DNA from: Cryobacterium sp. SO2 | Lineage (GTDB): Bacteria; Actinomycetota; Actinomycetes; Actinomycetales; Microbacteriaceae | NCBI RefSeq assembly: GCF_026151165.2 | Contig: NZ_CP117849.1 | Location: 496,001 to 560,000 of the forward strand | Length of the DNA stretch: 64,000 bases | Direction of reading: 5' to 3' | In this document: positions 25,985 to 34,831 of the stretch, piece after piece | Position numbering within the stretch: position 1 is the first letter of the stretch | Layout of the letters: each line of letters opens with the position of its first letter | Program-made: the position numbers and the translations under genes | Notes under the pieces: generated by a model | Told to the model about the DNA's origin: nothing | Seen by the model: only the letters and a program-made list of their open reading frames with translations | The model's database searches: none

Positions 25985-27388
25985 TCAGGCAGCGGGCGGG
26001 GCGTCGTGGCCGACGCGGCCCACAAGGAGCAGCCCGCCGACGGCGAGCAGCGCCGACAGGGTGAACGAGGCCGTGTAGGTGGCGGTGCCGCCCAGCGGGG
26101 CGACGGCCACGAACACCACGGCCGTGGCCGCCAGGGCCAGGGCGGCGCCGATGGAGTCGGCGATGAGCAGAGCGGACGAGTTGAAGCCCTGCTGGTCCGG
26201 CGCCGACAACCGCAGCACTCGGCCGCTCTGCCGCGGCACCAGGGTTCCCATGCCGGCCCCGGCGACCGCCCAGCCGGCGATAGCCACAGCGGGCGAGAGC
26301 GCCAGGGCGCTGGTGGCGGCCGATGCCGCGATCGCGATCAGCAGCAGCACGCTGCCCCAGCGCATGCTGGCCTGGTCGCTCAGCACCGTGGCGTAGCGCC
26401 CCTGCAGCCCCGACGCCGTCGCCCAGGTGATGCCGGCGCAGCTGAGCGCCAGCCCGGCCAGCACGGGGGAGAGCCGGTACTCGCCGGTGAACAGCGCGGG
26501 CAGGTATACCTCGGTGGAGAGGAACGCGCCGGAGACCAGCCCGCGGATGGACATCACCACGGGCAGTCCAGGCCGCCCGCTCAGCGTGCCGGGCGGCAGC
26601 AGCGGGCGCAGCGCCACGGCCGCCAGCACGAACGCGGCGCCGGTGCCGATCCAGAGCAGCGCACCGGGCAGCTGCGCGGCCATCGACGCGCACAGCACCG
26701 CCGCGGCCGCGCCGAGCGACCACAGGGTGCGCGACAGCCGCCACGGCTCCCGCACCCCCATCGGGCGCTCGCGCTCCGCCGCCGCGATCGAGGTCAGCCC
26801 CGGCCGCAGCATCCCCACCGCCGCCAGCACCAGCACCACGACGCCGAGGAACACCCACCGCCAGCTGGTGAACTCGGCCACCACGCCCGCAATGAACGGC
26901 CCGATCAACGACGGCACCACCCACGCGCCGGCGAAGGCGCCGAAGATCGCCGGATGCATCCGCTGCGGATAGACCCGCGCAACGACCACGTACAGCGACA
27001 CGCTCAGCGCCCCGCCGCCGAGGCCGTGCACCAGCCGGCCCACGATGAGCGCGGGCATGGATGCGGCGGTGCCGGCGATCACCAGGCCCACCACGAAGAG
27101 CACTACGGCGGTGAGCACCACGGGCACCGGACCCGAGCGGTCAGCCCAGTTGCCCGCGGCGACCATTCCCACCACGCCCACGGCGAGCGGACCGGAGAAC
27201 GCGATGGCGTACAGGGCGTCGCCGTCCAGCGCCGAGCTGATGATGGGCATCACGGTGGTCACGGCCAGCGCTTCGAATGCGGCGAGGAATACGAGGGCGA
27301 GGATTCCGACGGTGACCCAGATGTGCTCGCGGCCGAAGATGGAGACCGGGCGGGGAGGGGCAGGGCGCGGCGATGTCGGAAGAGGCAC
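25985..27388 (-). CDS. Major facilitator superfamily transporter
   Basis: This 467-residue protein has at least twelve hydrophobic segments. The conserved loop after helix 2 reads GNWADRSGPVPVVL (MFS motif A variant), and RLVHGLGGGALSVSLYVVVARVYPQ resembles helix 4 of drug-efflux members. Most likely it is a proton-coupled efflux pump. The substrate is unknown. The GTG start at 27388 lies seven bases after TACGAT (27396-27401 on the minus strand), suggesting a leaderless message. It is a single gene flanked by palindromic elements C and D. Confidence 0.85.
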   Translation of the reverse strand: MPLPTSPRPAPPRPVSIFGREHIWVTVGILALVFLAAFEALAVTTVMPIISSALDGDALYAIAFSGPLAVGVVGMVAAGNWADRSGPVPVVLTAVVLFVVGLVIAGTAASMPALIVGRLVHGLGGGALSVSLYVVVARVYPQRMHPAIFGAFAGAWVVPSLIGPFIAGVVAEFTSWRWVFLGVVVLVLAAVGMLRPGLTSIAAAERERPMGVREPWRLSRTLWSLGAAAAVLCASMAAQLPGALLWIGTGAAFVLAAVALRPLLPPGTLSGRPGLPVVMSIRGLVSGAFLSTEVYLPALFTGEYRLSPVLAGLALSCAGITWATASGLQGRYATVLSDQASMRWGSVLLLIAIAASAATSALALSPAVAIAGWAVAGAGMGTLVPRQSGRVLRLSAPDQQGFNSSALLIADSIGAALALAATAVVFVAVAPLGGTATYTASFTLSALLAVGGLLLVGRVGHDAPPAA

Positions 27389-27443
27389 GACAGTGATCGT
27401 AGAACCTCAACCGCCCTTGAGGTCAACCCGCTCGGCCCGCAAC

Positions 27444-27509
27444 AACTGTTACCCGTGCGGACAATTGCGCCCGGCGTACCGGGACCAGTTGTCCGCTTCG
27501 GCACCAGTT
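27444..27509. repeat. 66-bp palindromic element, copy D
   Basis: A 66-bp copy reading AACTGTTACCC ... GGCACCAGTT. It sits between the MFS promoter and the terminator of the tRNA-Ser gene. Confidence 0.88.
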
Positions 27510-27517
27510 GGACGTTA

Positions 27518-27551
27518 AAAGCGGAAACGCCCACTCGAAAGCGGGCGTTTC
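27518..27551 (-). terminator. Terminator of the tRNA-Ser gene
   Basis: On the minus strand GAAACGCCC (from 27551) pairs with GGGCGTTTC (to 27524), followed by CGCTTTTAA. It begins two bases beyond the 3' CCA of the tRNA. Confidence 0.8.
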
Positions 27552-27553
27552 AC

Positions 27554-27641
27554 TGGCGGAGAATGGGGGATTCGAACCCCCGAGGGCTTTCACCCAACAC
27601 GCTTTCCAAGCGTGCGCCATAGGCCACTAGGCGAATTCTCC
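27554..27641 (-). tRNA. tRNA-Ser (anticodon GGA)
   Basis: Read on the minus strand, the 88-nt sequence begins GGAGAAT and ends ATTCTCCGCCA, giving a seven-pair acceptor stem with encoded CCA. The anticodon stem-loop ACGCTTGGAAAGCGT presents GGA. A long variable arm (TTGGGTGAAAGCCCTC region) typical of serine tRNAs precedes the T arm GGGGGTTCGAATCCCCC. TAAGAT at 27679-27684 (minus strand) is a plausible -10. Confidence 0.95.
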
Positions 27642-27764
27642 TGAGCCGATCGATTCGTGAAGACAACGACCAGGGAAAATCTTACCTGCTTCTGAGGCCG
27701 CCGCGTGACACGTCGATGGGCTGCCGGGTTTGGGCGCACGGCCGAGACGCCCTAAACTGACACT

Positions 27765-27854
27765 GGCTCCTCGCGTGGCGCTATCTCAGCCAACTCCCCC
27801 AGGACGGAAACGTAGCAAGGGTAACTGGGCTCTGGTGGGTGCGCGAGGAGTTTT
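27765..27854 (+). ncRNA. ffs: Signal recognition particle RNA, small bacterial type (4.5S)
   Basis: The sequence contains the conserved SRP helix 8 region (CCCAGGACGGAAACGTAGCAAGGGTAA in three blocks: CCAGG, ACGGAAACGTAGCA, AGGGTAACTGGG). The ends close as CTCCTCGCG with CGCGAGGAG, then TTTT. The GGAA tetraloop and AGCA internal loop bind Ffh. A promoter fits: TTGGGC (27730-27735), 17-bp spacer, TAAACT (27753-27758). The exact ends are estimated to a few bases. Confidence 0.88.
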
Positions 27855-27916
27855 ACTTTGCCCGGATGCGCCCGCCCGGCGCCTGCCCGTGCTCGCCGCC
27901 AGTCCCACAAGAACCA

Positions 27917-27945
27917 TTGCGCAACACATCTTGTGCATCTAGGCT
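27917..27945 (+). promoter_or_regulatory. Promoter and candidate operator of the ArsR-family gene
   Basis: TAGGCT (27940-27945) ends six bases before the ATG and is a likely -10 for a leaderless message. Directly upstream, TTGCGCAA (27917-27924) and TTGTGCAT (27931-27938) form two related half-sites 14 bp apart, a plausible autoregulatory binding site overlapping the promoter. Confidence 0.5.
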
Positions 27946-27951
27946 CGGGGC

Positions 27952-28539
27952 ATGTCCCCGACCGAACCGCAGCCAGAGCCCGCCATCGTCTCGCTCACCA
28001 GCGCCAAGCAGATGCGCGCCCTCGCGCATCCGCTGCGGCTGCGGATCCTCGGCGAACTCCGCATCGACGGCCCCCGCACGGTGGGTGCCCTGGCCGACCT
28101 CGTCGACGAGGCATCGGGCACCCTCAGCTACCACCTGGGTAAGCTCGCCGAATTCGGCTTCGTTGAGGAGGCCCCCGAGCTGGCCAGCGACCGGCGCGAG
28201 CACTGGTGGCGGGCCGCGCACGACGCCACCCGCATCACGCCGAGCACCGCGGATGCGCCCGCCGAGGAACGCCAGGCGTCTGCGGCGATGCTGCACCAGG
28301 TGGCCGACCTGTATGCGGCCGCCCTGCACGCCGCCGTCGACGCCCAGCAGGTGCAGCCGCGGGAGTGGGTGGACGCGGGCACCGGCGGGGACACCGTGGC
28401 GTACCTCACCGTGGCCGAGCTCGCCGAGGCGAGCGCCGAGCTCGACGCCGTGCTGCGCAAGTGGCACGCGGCGGGGGAGCGCGGCCGCCCGGGTGCCGAG
28501 GCCGTGCAGTTCATCGTGCACGCCGGCCGCCGGCCGTGA
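27952..28539 (+). CDS. ArsR/HTH_20-type transcriptional regulator
   Basis: This 195-residue protein has a winged helix at about residues 15-90 (SAKQMRALAHPLRLRILGELRIDGPRTVGALADLVDEASGTLSYHLGKL). The C-terminal half (about 100 residues) is helical and lacks a Cys metal site, so a non-metal effector is likely. The following MFS gene starts on the last bases of this gene (GTGA overlap), which makes it the likely regulator of that transporter. The start is leaderless after TAGGCT. Confidence 0.87.
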   Translation: MSPTEPQPEPAIVSLTSAKQMRALAHPLRLRILGELRIDGPRTVGALADLVDEASGTLSYHLGKLAEFGFVEEAPELASDRREHWWRAAHDATRITPSTADAPAEERQASAAMLHQVADLYAAALHAAVDAQQVQPREWVDAGTGGDTVAYLTVAELAEASAELDAVLRKWHAAGERGRPGAEAVQFIVHAGRRP

Positions 28540-30044
28540 GCGCCGGCGGGCGCGACGGCAGAGAGCGTCACCAGGTCTACTTCGACAGGCTCAGCACGGC
28601 GTCGACAAGCTCGACCAGCGGGCTGGGCGCAACCGCCGGGGCCGGCTCGACCAGCCAGGTCTCGACAAGCTCGACCAGCGGGATGGGCGCGACCGCCGGG
28701 GCCGGCTCGACCAGCCAGGTCTACTTCCACAAGCTCAGCACGGCGTCGACAAGCTCGACCAGCCAGGCCGGCCCGGCCCGCGGCCTCCTCGCGCTGTTCA
28801 CCCTGCTCGGCGGACACGGCCTCTCCCTCCTCGGCAACGTCATCACGGTCATCGTCGTTCCCCTCTACGTGCTGCACGACACCGGCTCGGTGCTCGCCAC
28901 CGGCGTCGCGGGCGTCTTCGCCACCCTGCCCGTGATCGTCGGCGGGGCGCTCGGCGGCGTGCTCGTCGACCGCATCGGCTTCCGCACCGCGGCCATCGTC
29001 GCCGACCTCGCCAGCGGCGCCACGATCCTGCTCATCCCGGTACTCGCCGCCACCACCGGCCTGCCGTTCCCGGTGCTGCTCACCCTGGTCTTCCTCAGCG
29101 GCCTGCTCGACACCCCCGGCAACACCGCCAAATCGGCGCTCGTGCCCGACCTGGCCGAAGCCGCCGGCCTCAGCGTGACCAGGGCCACCGGCATCCACTC
29201 GGCCGTGTCGCGCAGCGCCGCCATGCTCGGTGCCTCGGTGGCCGCGATCTGCGTGGTCTGGCTGGGCCCGCTCAACGCCCTGCTCATCGACGCGGCCACC
29301 TTCGCGGCCTCTGCGCTGCTGCTCTGGCTGGGCGTGCCCAGGCACGCGGATGCCGGCCCCGCCGCCGCTGAGGCGGCCGCGAGCACCGAGCTGCCCGCCG
29401 GCTGGCGCGGCTACTGGGCCGACTTCGCCGCGGGCCTCCGGTTTCTCTGGCAGCGCCCGCTGCTGCGTTATCTCGTGCTGATGATCGTGGTCACCAACTG
29501 CTTCGACGCCGCCGGCATCACCGTGCTGATGCCCGCCTACGCCAGCACCGTCGGCGCCGACGGGGCGATCTTCGGCGTCATGGTGGCCGTGTTCTCCGGC
29601 GGCGCGCTCAGCGGAGCGGCCCTGTTCACCTGGCTCGGCCACCGGCTGCCGCGCCGGCCACTGCTGGTGCTGTCGTTCTTCCTGGCCGGCGCCCCGCCCT
29701 ACCTGGCCATGGCCGCCGGGGTGCCCGTTCCGGTGCTGCTGGCCGTGCTCGCCGTGGCCGGTCTGGCGGCGGGGTCGATCAACCCGCTCATCACCACCGT
29801 GCTCTACGAGAGGGTGCCGCGGGAGTTCCGCGCCCGGGTGCTCGGCGCGATGACCACCGGCGTTTCGCTCGGCCTGCCGCTGGGCAGCGGGCTGGCCGGC
29901 GTCGTGGTGTCTGCGGCCGGCCTGGTGCCCGTGTTGCTGGTCATCGGCGTGCTCTACGCGCTGGTCACCCTCGCCCCGCTCACGGGCGGCTCCTGGCGCG
30001 GCATCGAACGAGCCGACGGCGAATCGGTAAGCGTAGCCCCCTGA
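28536..30044 (+). CDS. MFS transporter with repeat-derived N-terminal extension
   Basis: From the GTG overlapping the ArsR stop this gene encodes 502 residues. The membrane domain begins near residue 85 (GLLALFTLLGGHGLSLLGNVITVIVVPLYVL) and resembles macrolide/drug-efflux MFS proteins (FLSGLLDTPGNTAKSALVPDLAE). The first ~80 residues are Ser/Thr/Ala/Gly-rich and come almost entirely from a DNA repeat (28574-28745) that stays in frame. The only later in-frame ATG (28682) lies inside the repeat. The extension is absent from normal family members, so either it is tolerated as a disordered leader or translation starts later. Confidence 0.78.
   Translation: MSAGGRDGRERHQVYFDRLSTASTSSTSGLGATAGAGSTSQVSTSSTSGMGATAGAGSTSQVYFHKLSTASTSSTSQAGPARGLLALFTLLGGHGLSLLGNVITVIVVPLYVLHDTGSVLATGVAGVFATLPVIVGGALGGVLVDRIGFRTAAIVADLASGATILLIPVLAATTGLPFPVLLTLVFLSGLLDTPGNTAKSALVPDLAEAAGLSVTRATGIHSAVSRSAAMLGASVAAICVVWLGPLNALLIDAATFAASALLLWLGVPRHADAGPAAAEAAASTELPAGWRGYWADFAAGLRFLWQRPLLRYLVLMIVVTNCFDAAGITVLMPAYASTVGADGAIFGVMVAVFSGGALSGAALFTWLGHRLPRRPLLVLSFFLAGAPPYLAMAAGVPVPVLLAVLAVAGLAAGSINPLITTVLYERVPREFRARVLGAMTTGVSLGLPLGSGLAGVVVSAAGLVPVLLVIGVLYALVTLAPLTGGSWRGIERADGESVSVAP
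28574..28745. repeat. Nested direct repeats inside the MFS coding region
   Basis: Two 60-bp units (28602-28661, 28662-28721) differ at only a few bases. Each begins TCGACAAGCTCGACCAGC and is aligned with codons. They are flanked by two near-identical 28-bp segments (28574-28601, 28718-28745, GGTCTACTTC...CAGCACGGCG). The TCGACAAGCTCGACCA core also occurs between genes at 36200-36260 and, inverted, at 54260-54370. Confidence 0.9.
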
Positions 30045-30140
30045 ACGGCCGTTTATCGGGACCAACGTCCCCCGCACATCCGCTAAGGCACTCCTAAGCT
30101 TGAACGGCGCAACTGCCGCCCTCAAACCCTGGAGATGGTC

Positions 30141-32612
30141 ATGGCTGACTTGTCCGACACCACCGCATTCACCTGGCCCAGCCGCCTCCCGCACGCCCTG
30201 AGCGCTGAAGCTCTGGCGAGCGTGGACGCCTGGTGGCGGGCCGCGAACTACCTCTCCGTCGGGCAGATCTACCTGCTCGACAACCCGTTGCTGCGCGAGC
30301 CGCTCACGAAAGAGCACATCAAGCCGCGCCTGCTCGGCCACTGGGGCACCACCCCGGGCCTCAACTTCCTCTACGCGCACCTCAACCGGGTCATCCGCGA
30401 GCGCGAGATCAGCACCCTCTACATCACCGGCCCCGGCCACGGCGGGCCCGGCATGGTCGCCAACGCCTACCTCGACGGCACCTACTCCGAGATCTATTCC
30501 GGCATCGACCAGACCGCAGAGGGCGTCAAGGGACTGTTCCGCCAGTTCTCCTTCCCCGGCGGCATCCCCAGCCACGCCTCGCCGGAAACCCCCGGTTCAA
30601 TCCACGAGGGCGGCGAGCTCGGCTACGCGCTCAGCCACGCCTACGGCGCCGCGTTCGACAACCCCGACCTGCTCGTGGCCGCCGTCGTCGGTGACGGCGA
30701 GGCCGAGACCGGCCCGCTGGCCACCAGCTGGCACTCCAACAAATTCGTCGACCCGCTGCAGGATGGCGTCGTGCTGCCGATCCTGCACCTCAACGGGTAC
30801 AAGATCGCCAACCCCACCATCCTCGCCCGCATCCCAGAGCACGAGCTGCTCGACCTCATGCGCGGCTACGGCCACAACCCGCACATCGTCTCCGGCGGCT
30901 TCGACGGTGAGGACCCCCTCGCCGTGCACCAGCGCATGGCACAGACCCTGGACGAGGTGCTCAACGAGATCGCCGCGATCAAGCGCGCCGCCCTGGCCGG
31001 CGACACCAACCGGCCGCGCTGGCCGATGATCATCCTGCGCACCCCCAAGGGCTGGACCTGCCCGCCCGTCATCGACGGCGTGCAGGTGGAGAACTCCTGG
31101 CGCTCGCACCAGGTGCCGCTCGTCAACGCCCGCGACACCCAGTCGCACACCGACGTGCTCGAATCCTGGCTCAAGTCCTACCGGCCCGAGGAGCTCTTCG
31201 ACGAGGCCGGCGCCCCCGCCGCCAACATCAGCGCCCTCGCCCCGCACGGCGACCTGCGCATGAGCGCCAACCCGGTCGCCAACGGCGGGCTGCTGCGCCG
31301 CGACCTCAAACTGCCCAACTTCCGCGAGTACGCGGTGGATGTGCCGTCCCCCGGCGCCACCGTCGACGAGGCCACCAAGGTGCTCGGCACCTGGCTGGCC
31401 GACGTGATCCGCGACAACCCCGACAACTTCCGCATCTTCGGGCCCGACGAGACCGCATCCAACCGGCTCGCGCCGGCCGTCTACGCCGCCACCGACAAGC
31501 AGTGGAACGCCGAATACCTGCCCGAGGACACCAACCTGGCCCGCGCCGGGCGAGTGATGGAGATGCTCAGCGAGCACCAGTGCCAGGGCTGGCTCGAGGG
31601 CTACCTGCTCACCGGCCGGCACGGCCTGTTCAACTGCTACGAAGCGTTCATCCACATCATCGACTCGATGTTCAACCAGCACGCCAAGTGGCTCAAGGTC
31701 ACCCGCGAGATCCCGTGGCGCCGCTCCATCTCGAGCCTGAACTACCTGCTCTCCTCCCACGTCTGGCGCCAGGACCACAACGGCTTCAGCCACCAGGACC
31801 CGGGCTTCATCGACCACGTCGTGAACAAGAGCGCCGACGTCGTGCGGGTGTACCTGCCGTTCGACGCCAACACGCTGCTGTCCATCTACGACCACTGCCT
31901 GCGCAGCGTCGACTACGTGAACGTGGTCGTGGCCGGCAAGCAGCCGGCCCCGAACTGGCTCACCATGGACCAGGCCGTCGCGCACTGCGAGCGGGGCCTG
32001 GGCATCTTCGAGTGGGCCGGCACCGAGGTGCCCGGCACCGAACCCGACGTGGTGCTCGCCGCCGCCGGCGAGGTGCCCACCCTCGAGGTGCTCGCCGCCG
32101 CCGCGATCCTCCGCGACGCCATGCCCGACCTCAGCGTGCGCGTGGTCAACGTGGTCGACCTGATGCGGTTGCAGTCGGAAGACGACCACCCGCACGGCCT
32201 GAGCGACCGCGAGTTCGACGCCTACTTCACCGCGGACAAGCCCATCGTGTTCGCGTACCACGGCTACCCGTGGCTCATCCACCGTCTCACCTACAAGCGC
32301 CATGGCCATGGCAACCTGCACGCCCGCGGGTATAAGGAGAACGGAACGACGACGACGCCGTTCGACATGGTCATGCTCAACGACCTCGACCGGTACCACC
32401 TGGTGATGGATGTCATCGACCGGGTACCCGGACTCGGAGCCCGTGCCGGACTGCTTCGCCAGCAGATGCAGGATGCCCGCCTGCGTGCCCGGCAGTACAC
32501 CCGCGATCATGGGGAAGACATTCCCGAGGTGACCGACTGGGTATGGGCTGGGAACGATGCCGCGGCAGCCGCCGCGCGCACACTAGACACCACCGGCGGG
32601 GATAACGTATAA
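30141..32612 (+). CDS. xfp: Xylulose-5-phosphate/fructose-6-phosphate phosphoketolase
   Basis: This 823-residue TPP enzyme splits xylulose 5-phosphate (and often fructose 6-phosphate) with phosphate into acetyl phosphate plus glyceraldehyde 3-phosphate (or erythrose 4-phosphate). Diagnostic segments are GHWGTTPGLNFLYAHLNR, ITGPGHGGPG, SFPGGIPSHASPETPGSIHEGGELGY and the TPP motif VVGDGEAETGPLATSWHSNKF. ATG 30135 directly abuts GGAG, so I chose ATG 30141, which leaves a six-base spacer. pta and ackA follow at once, giving a complete route from sugar phosphate to acetyl phosphate, acetyl-CoA and acetate plus ATP. Confidence 0.95.
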   Translation: MADLSDTTAFTWPSRLPHALSAEALASVDAWWRAANYLSVGQIYLLDNPLLREPLTKEHIKPRLLGHWGTTPGLNFLYAHLNRVIREREISTLYITGPGHGGPGMVANAYLDGTYSEIYSGIDQTAEGVKGLFRQFSFPGGIPSHASPETPGSIHEGGELGYALSHAYGAAFDNPDLLVAAVVGDGEAETGPLATSWHSNKFVDPLQDGVVLPILHLNGYKIANPTILARIPEHELLDLMRGYGHNPHIVSGGFDGEDPLAVHQRMAQTLDEVLNEIAAIKRAALAGDTNRPRWPMIILRTPKGWTCPPVIDGVQVENSWRSHQVPLVNARDTQSHTDVLESWLKSYRPEELFDEAGAPAANISALAPHGDLRMSANPVANGGLLRRDLKLPNFREYAVDVPSPGATVDEATKVLGTWLADVIRDNPDNFRIFGPDETASNRLAPAVYAATDKQWNAEYLPEDTNLARAGRVMEMLSEHQCQGWLEGYLLTGRHGLFNCYEAFIHIIDSMFNQHAKWLKVTREIPWRRSISSLNYLLSSHVWRQDHNGFSHQDPGFIDHVVNKSADVVRVYLPFDANTLLSIYDHCLRSVDYVNVVVAGKQPAPNWLTMDQAVAHCERGLGIFEWAGTEVPGTEPDVVLAAAGEVPTLEVLAAAAILRDAMPDLSVRVVNVVDLMRLQSEDDHPHGLSDREFDAYFTADKPIVFAYHGYPWLIHRLTYKRHGHGNLHARGYKENGTTTTPFDMVMLNDLDRYHLVMDVIDRVPGLGARAGLLRQQMQDARLRARQYTRDHGEDIPEVTDWVWAGNDAAAAAARTLDTTGGDNV

Positions 32613-32614
32613 CC

Positions 32615-34831
32615 GTGGCTCGAAGCATCTACATCACCTCCGCCGAGGGAAATACCGGCAAATCTACTATCGCACTCGGCGTTCTCGACACCCTGTTGCA
32701 CTCCATCGAGCGGGTGGGCGTCTTCCGCCCCATCGCCCGCTCGAAGCACAAGCCCGACTACGTGCTTGAACTGCTGCTCAACCACCTGCAGGCCGGCAAG
32801 CCCGCAGGCACCAACCCGGCCACCCAGCCGGCGCTGACCTACGACGAGTGCGTGGGCGTCACCTACGACGACGTGCACGCCGACCCGGATGCCGCGCTCG
32901 CGCGCATCGTGGCCCGCTACAAGGCCGTCGAGGCCCAGTGCGACGCCGTCGTGGTCATCGGCAGCGACTTCACCGACGTGGGCAGCCCCACTGAACTGGC
33001 CTTCAACGCCCGCATCGCCGCGAACCTCGGCGTTCCGGTGCTGCTCGTGCTCGCCGGCCGGGTGGCCTTCGGTCAGGGCGAGGGCCTCAGCCAGAGCGAT
33101 CAGCTCGGCCAGAGCGAACCGCGCACCAGCGACGACATCCGCCAGCTCACCGATGTGGCGCTGGCCGAACTGCAGTCCGAGCACGTCTCGCTGCTCGGCG
33201 TCGTGGTCAACCGCGCCGACCCCGCCAACCTCAACGGCCTCATCGCCTCGGTGCGCGAGGGCGTCGACAACCTGCCCGTCACCACGGATGCCCTGCACGG
33301 CGCCGTCGTTCCGGTCTGGGCCATCCCCGAAGACGCGTTCCTCGTGGCGCCGAGCATGAAGACCATCCTCGAAGCCACCCACGGCACCCTGGTGCAGGGC
33401 GACCCCGAGCTGCTCTCCCGTGAAGCGCTCAGCGTGGTCGTGGCCGCCATGTCGATGGTCAACGTGCTGCCGTACCTCACCGAGGGCGCCGTCGTCGTCA
33501 TCCCGAGCGACCGCCCCGAGGTGCTGCTCGCCGCCCTGATGGCCAACTCCTCCGCCACCTTCCCGTCGCTGGCCGGCGTGGTGCTCGTGGGCGGTTTCGA
33601 CCTGCCCGAGTCCATCGCCCAGCTGATGAAGGGCCTCGCCCCGTCGGTGCCGATCATCCGCACCGACCTGGCCTCCTACGAAGCCGCGCTGCGGATCACC
33701 CACACCCGCGGCCGCCTGGCCGCCGACTCGCAGCGCAAGCACGACACTGCCCTGGCGTTGTTCGAGCAGCACGTCGACGGTTCCGCCCTGCTCGACCGGC
33801 TCAAGGTGAGCCGCGCCGACGTGGTCACCCCGCTGATGTTCGAGTACACCCTGCTCGAGCGGGCTCGCCAGAACCGCATGCGCATCGTGCTGCCCGAGGG
33901 CGACGACGACCGCGTGCTGCGTGCCGCCGCCACCCTGCTGGCCCGCGACGTGGCCGACATCATCATCCTGGGCGAAGAGTTCGAGGTGCGCTCGCGCGCC
34001 ATCGGCCTGGGCCTCGACCTCACCCGCGCCTCCGTCGTCAGCCCGTTCGACGACGTGCTGCGGATGCGTTTCGCCGAGGAATACGCCCGCCTCCGCGCCC
34101 ACAAGGGCGTCACCATCGACCAGGCGCGCGACGTCGTCACCGACGTCTCGTACTTCGGCACCATGATGGTGCAGCTGGGACTGGCCGACGGCATGGTCTC
34201 CGGCGCCTCGCACACCACGGCGCACACCATCCGGCCCAGCTTCGAGATCATCAAGACCCGCCCCGGCGTGTCCGTCGTCTCGAGCGTGTTCCTGATGGCC
34301 CTGGCCGACCGGGTGCTCGTCTACGGCGACTGCGCGGTCAACCCCGACCCCACTGCCGCTCAGCTCGCGGACATCGCCATCTCGGCGTCGGAGACGGCCA
34401 TCGAGTTCGGCATCGAGCCGCGCATCGCGATGCTGTCGTACTCCACCGGCGTCTCCGGCAACGGTGCGGATGTCGAAAAGGTGCGGGAGGCCACCGCGAT
34501 CGTTCGCGAACGCCGCCCCGACCTGGCCGTCGAAGGCCCGATCCAGTACGACGCCGCCGCGGATGCCGCAGTGGCCGCCGCGAAGATGCCGGAGTCCGAG
34601 GTCGCCGGCAAGGCGACGGTCTTCATCTTCCCCGACCTCAACACCGGCAACAACACCTACAAGGCGGTGCAGCGCAGTGCTGGCGCCGTGGCGATCGGCC
34701 CCGTCCTGCAGGGCCTGCGCAAACCCATCAACGACCTTTCCAGAGGAGCCCTCGTGCAGGACATCGTGAACACCGTGGCGATCACCGCCATCCAGGCCGC
34801 ATCGCTCGCAGCGGTGGTGGCAGCCGTATGA
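32615..34831 (+). CDS. pta: Phosphate acetyltransferase, long form
   Basis: This 738-residue cytosolic enzyme interconverts acetyl phosphate and acetyl-CoA. The N-terminal P-loop domain (SAEGNTGKST) is followed by a DRTGG domain and the C-terminal PTA_PTB catalytic domain (RIVLPEGDDDRVLRAAATLL, GLADGMVSGASHTTAHTIRPSF, VFIFPDLNTGNNTYKAVQRSAGA). GTG 32615 lies two bases after the xfp stop. It overlaps ackA by ATGA. The architecture equals that of long enterobacterial and actinobacterial Pta proteins. Confidence 0.95.
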   Translation: MARSIYITSAEGNTGKSTIALGVLDTLLHSIERVGVFRPIARSKHKPDYVLELLLNHLQAGKPAGTNPATQPALTYDECVGVTYDDVHADPDAALARIVARYKAVEAQCDAVVVIGSDFTDVGSPTELAFNARIAANLGVPVLLVLAGRVAFGQGEGLSQSDQLGQSEPRTSDDIRQLTDVALAELQSEHVSLLGVVVNRADPANLNGLIASVREGVDNLPVTTDALHGAVVPVWAIPEDAFLVAPSMKTILEATHGTLVQGDPELLSREALSVVVAAMSMVNVLPYLTEGAVVVIPSDRPEVLLAALMANSSATFPSLAGVVLVGGFDLPESIAQLMKGLAPSVPIIRTDLASYEAALRITHTRGRLAADSQRKHDTALALFEQHVDGSALLDRLKVSRADVVTPLMFEYTLLERARQNRMRIVLPEGDDDRVLRAAATLLARDVADIIILGEEFEVRSRAIGLGLDLTRASVVSPFDDVLRMRFAEEYARLRAHKGVTIDQARDVVTDVSYFGTMMVQLGLADGMVSGASHTTAHTIRPSFEIIKTRPGVSVVSSVFLMALADRVLVYGDCAVNPDPTAAQLADIAISASETAIEFGIEPRIAMLSYSTGVSGNGADVEKVREATAIVRERRPDLAVEGPIQYDAAADAAVAAAKMPESEVAGKATVFIFPDLNTGNNTYKAVQRSAGAVAIGPVLQGLRKPINDLSRGALVQDIVNTVAITAIQAASLAAVVAAV

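Noticed and set aside
28128..30575. Open frame of 815 codons on the minus strand
   Set aside because: It lies antisense to the arsR-MFS pair and the start of xfp, with Gly/Glu/His/Arg-rich composition and no recognisable motif.
30597..32510. Long minus-strand open frame over the phosphoketolase gene
   Set aside because: Shadow of xfp, which has complete family motifs on the plus strand.
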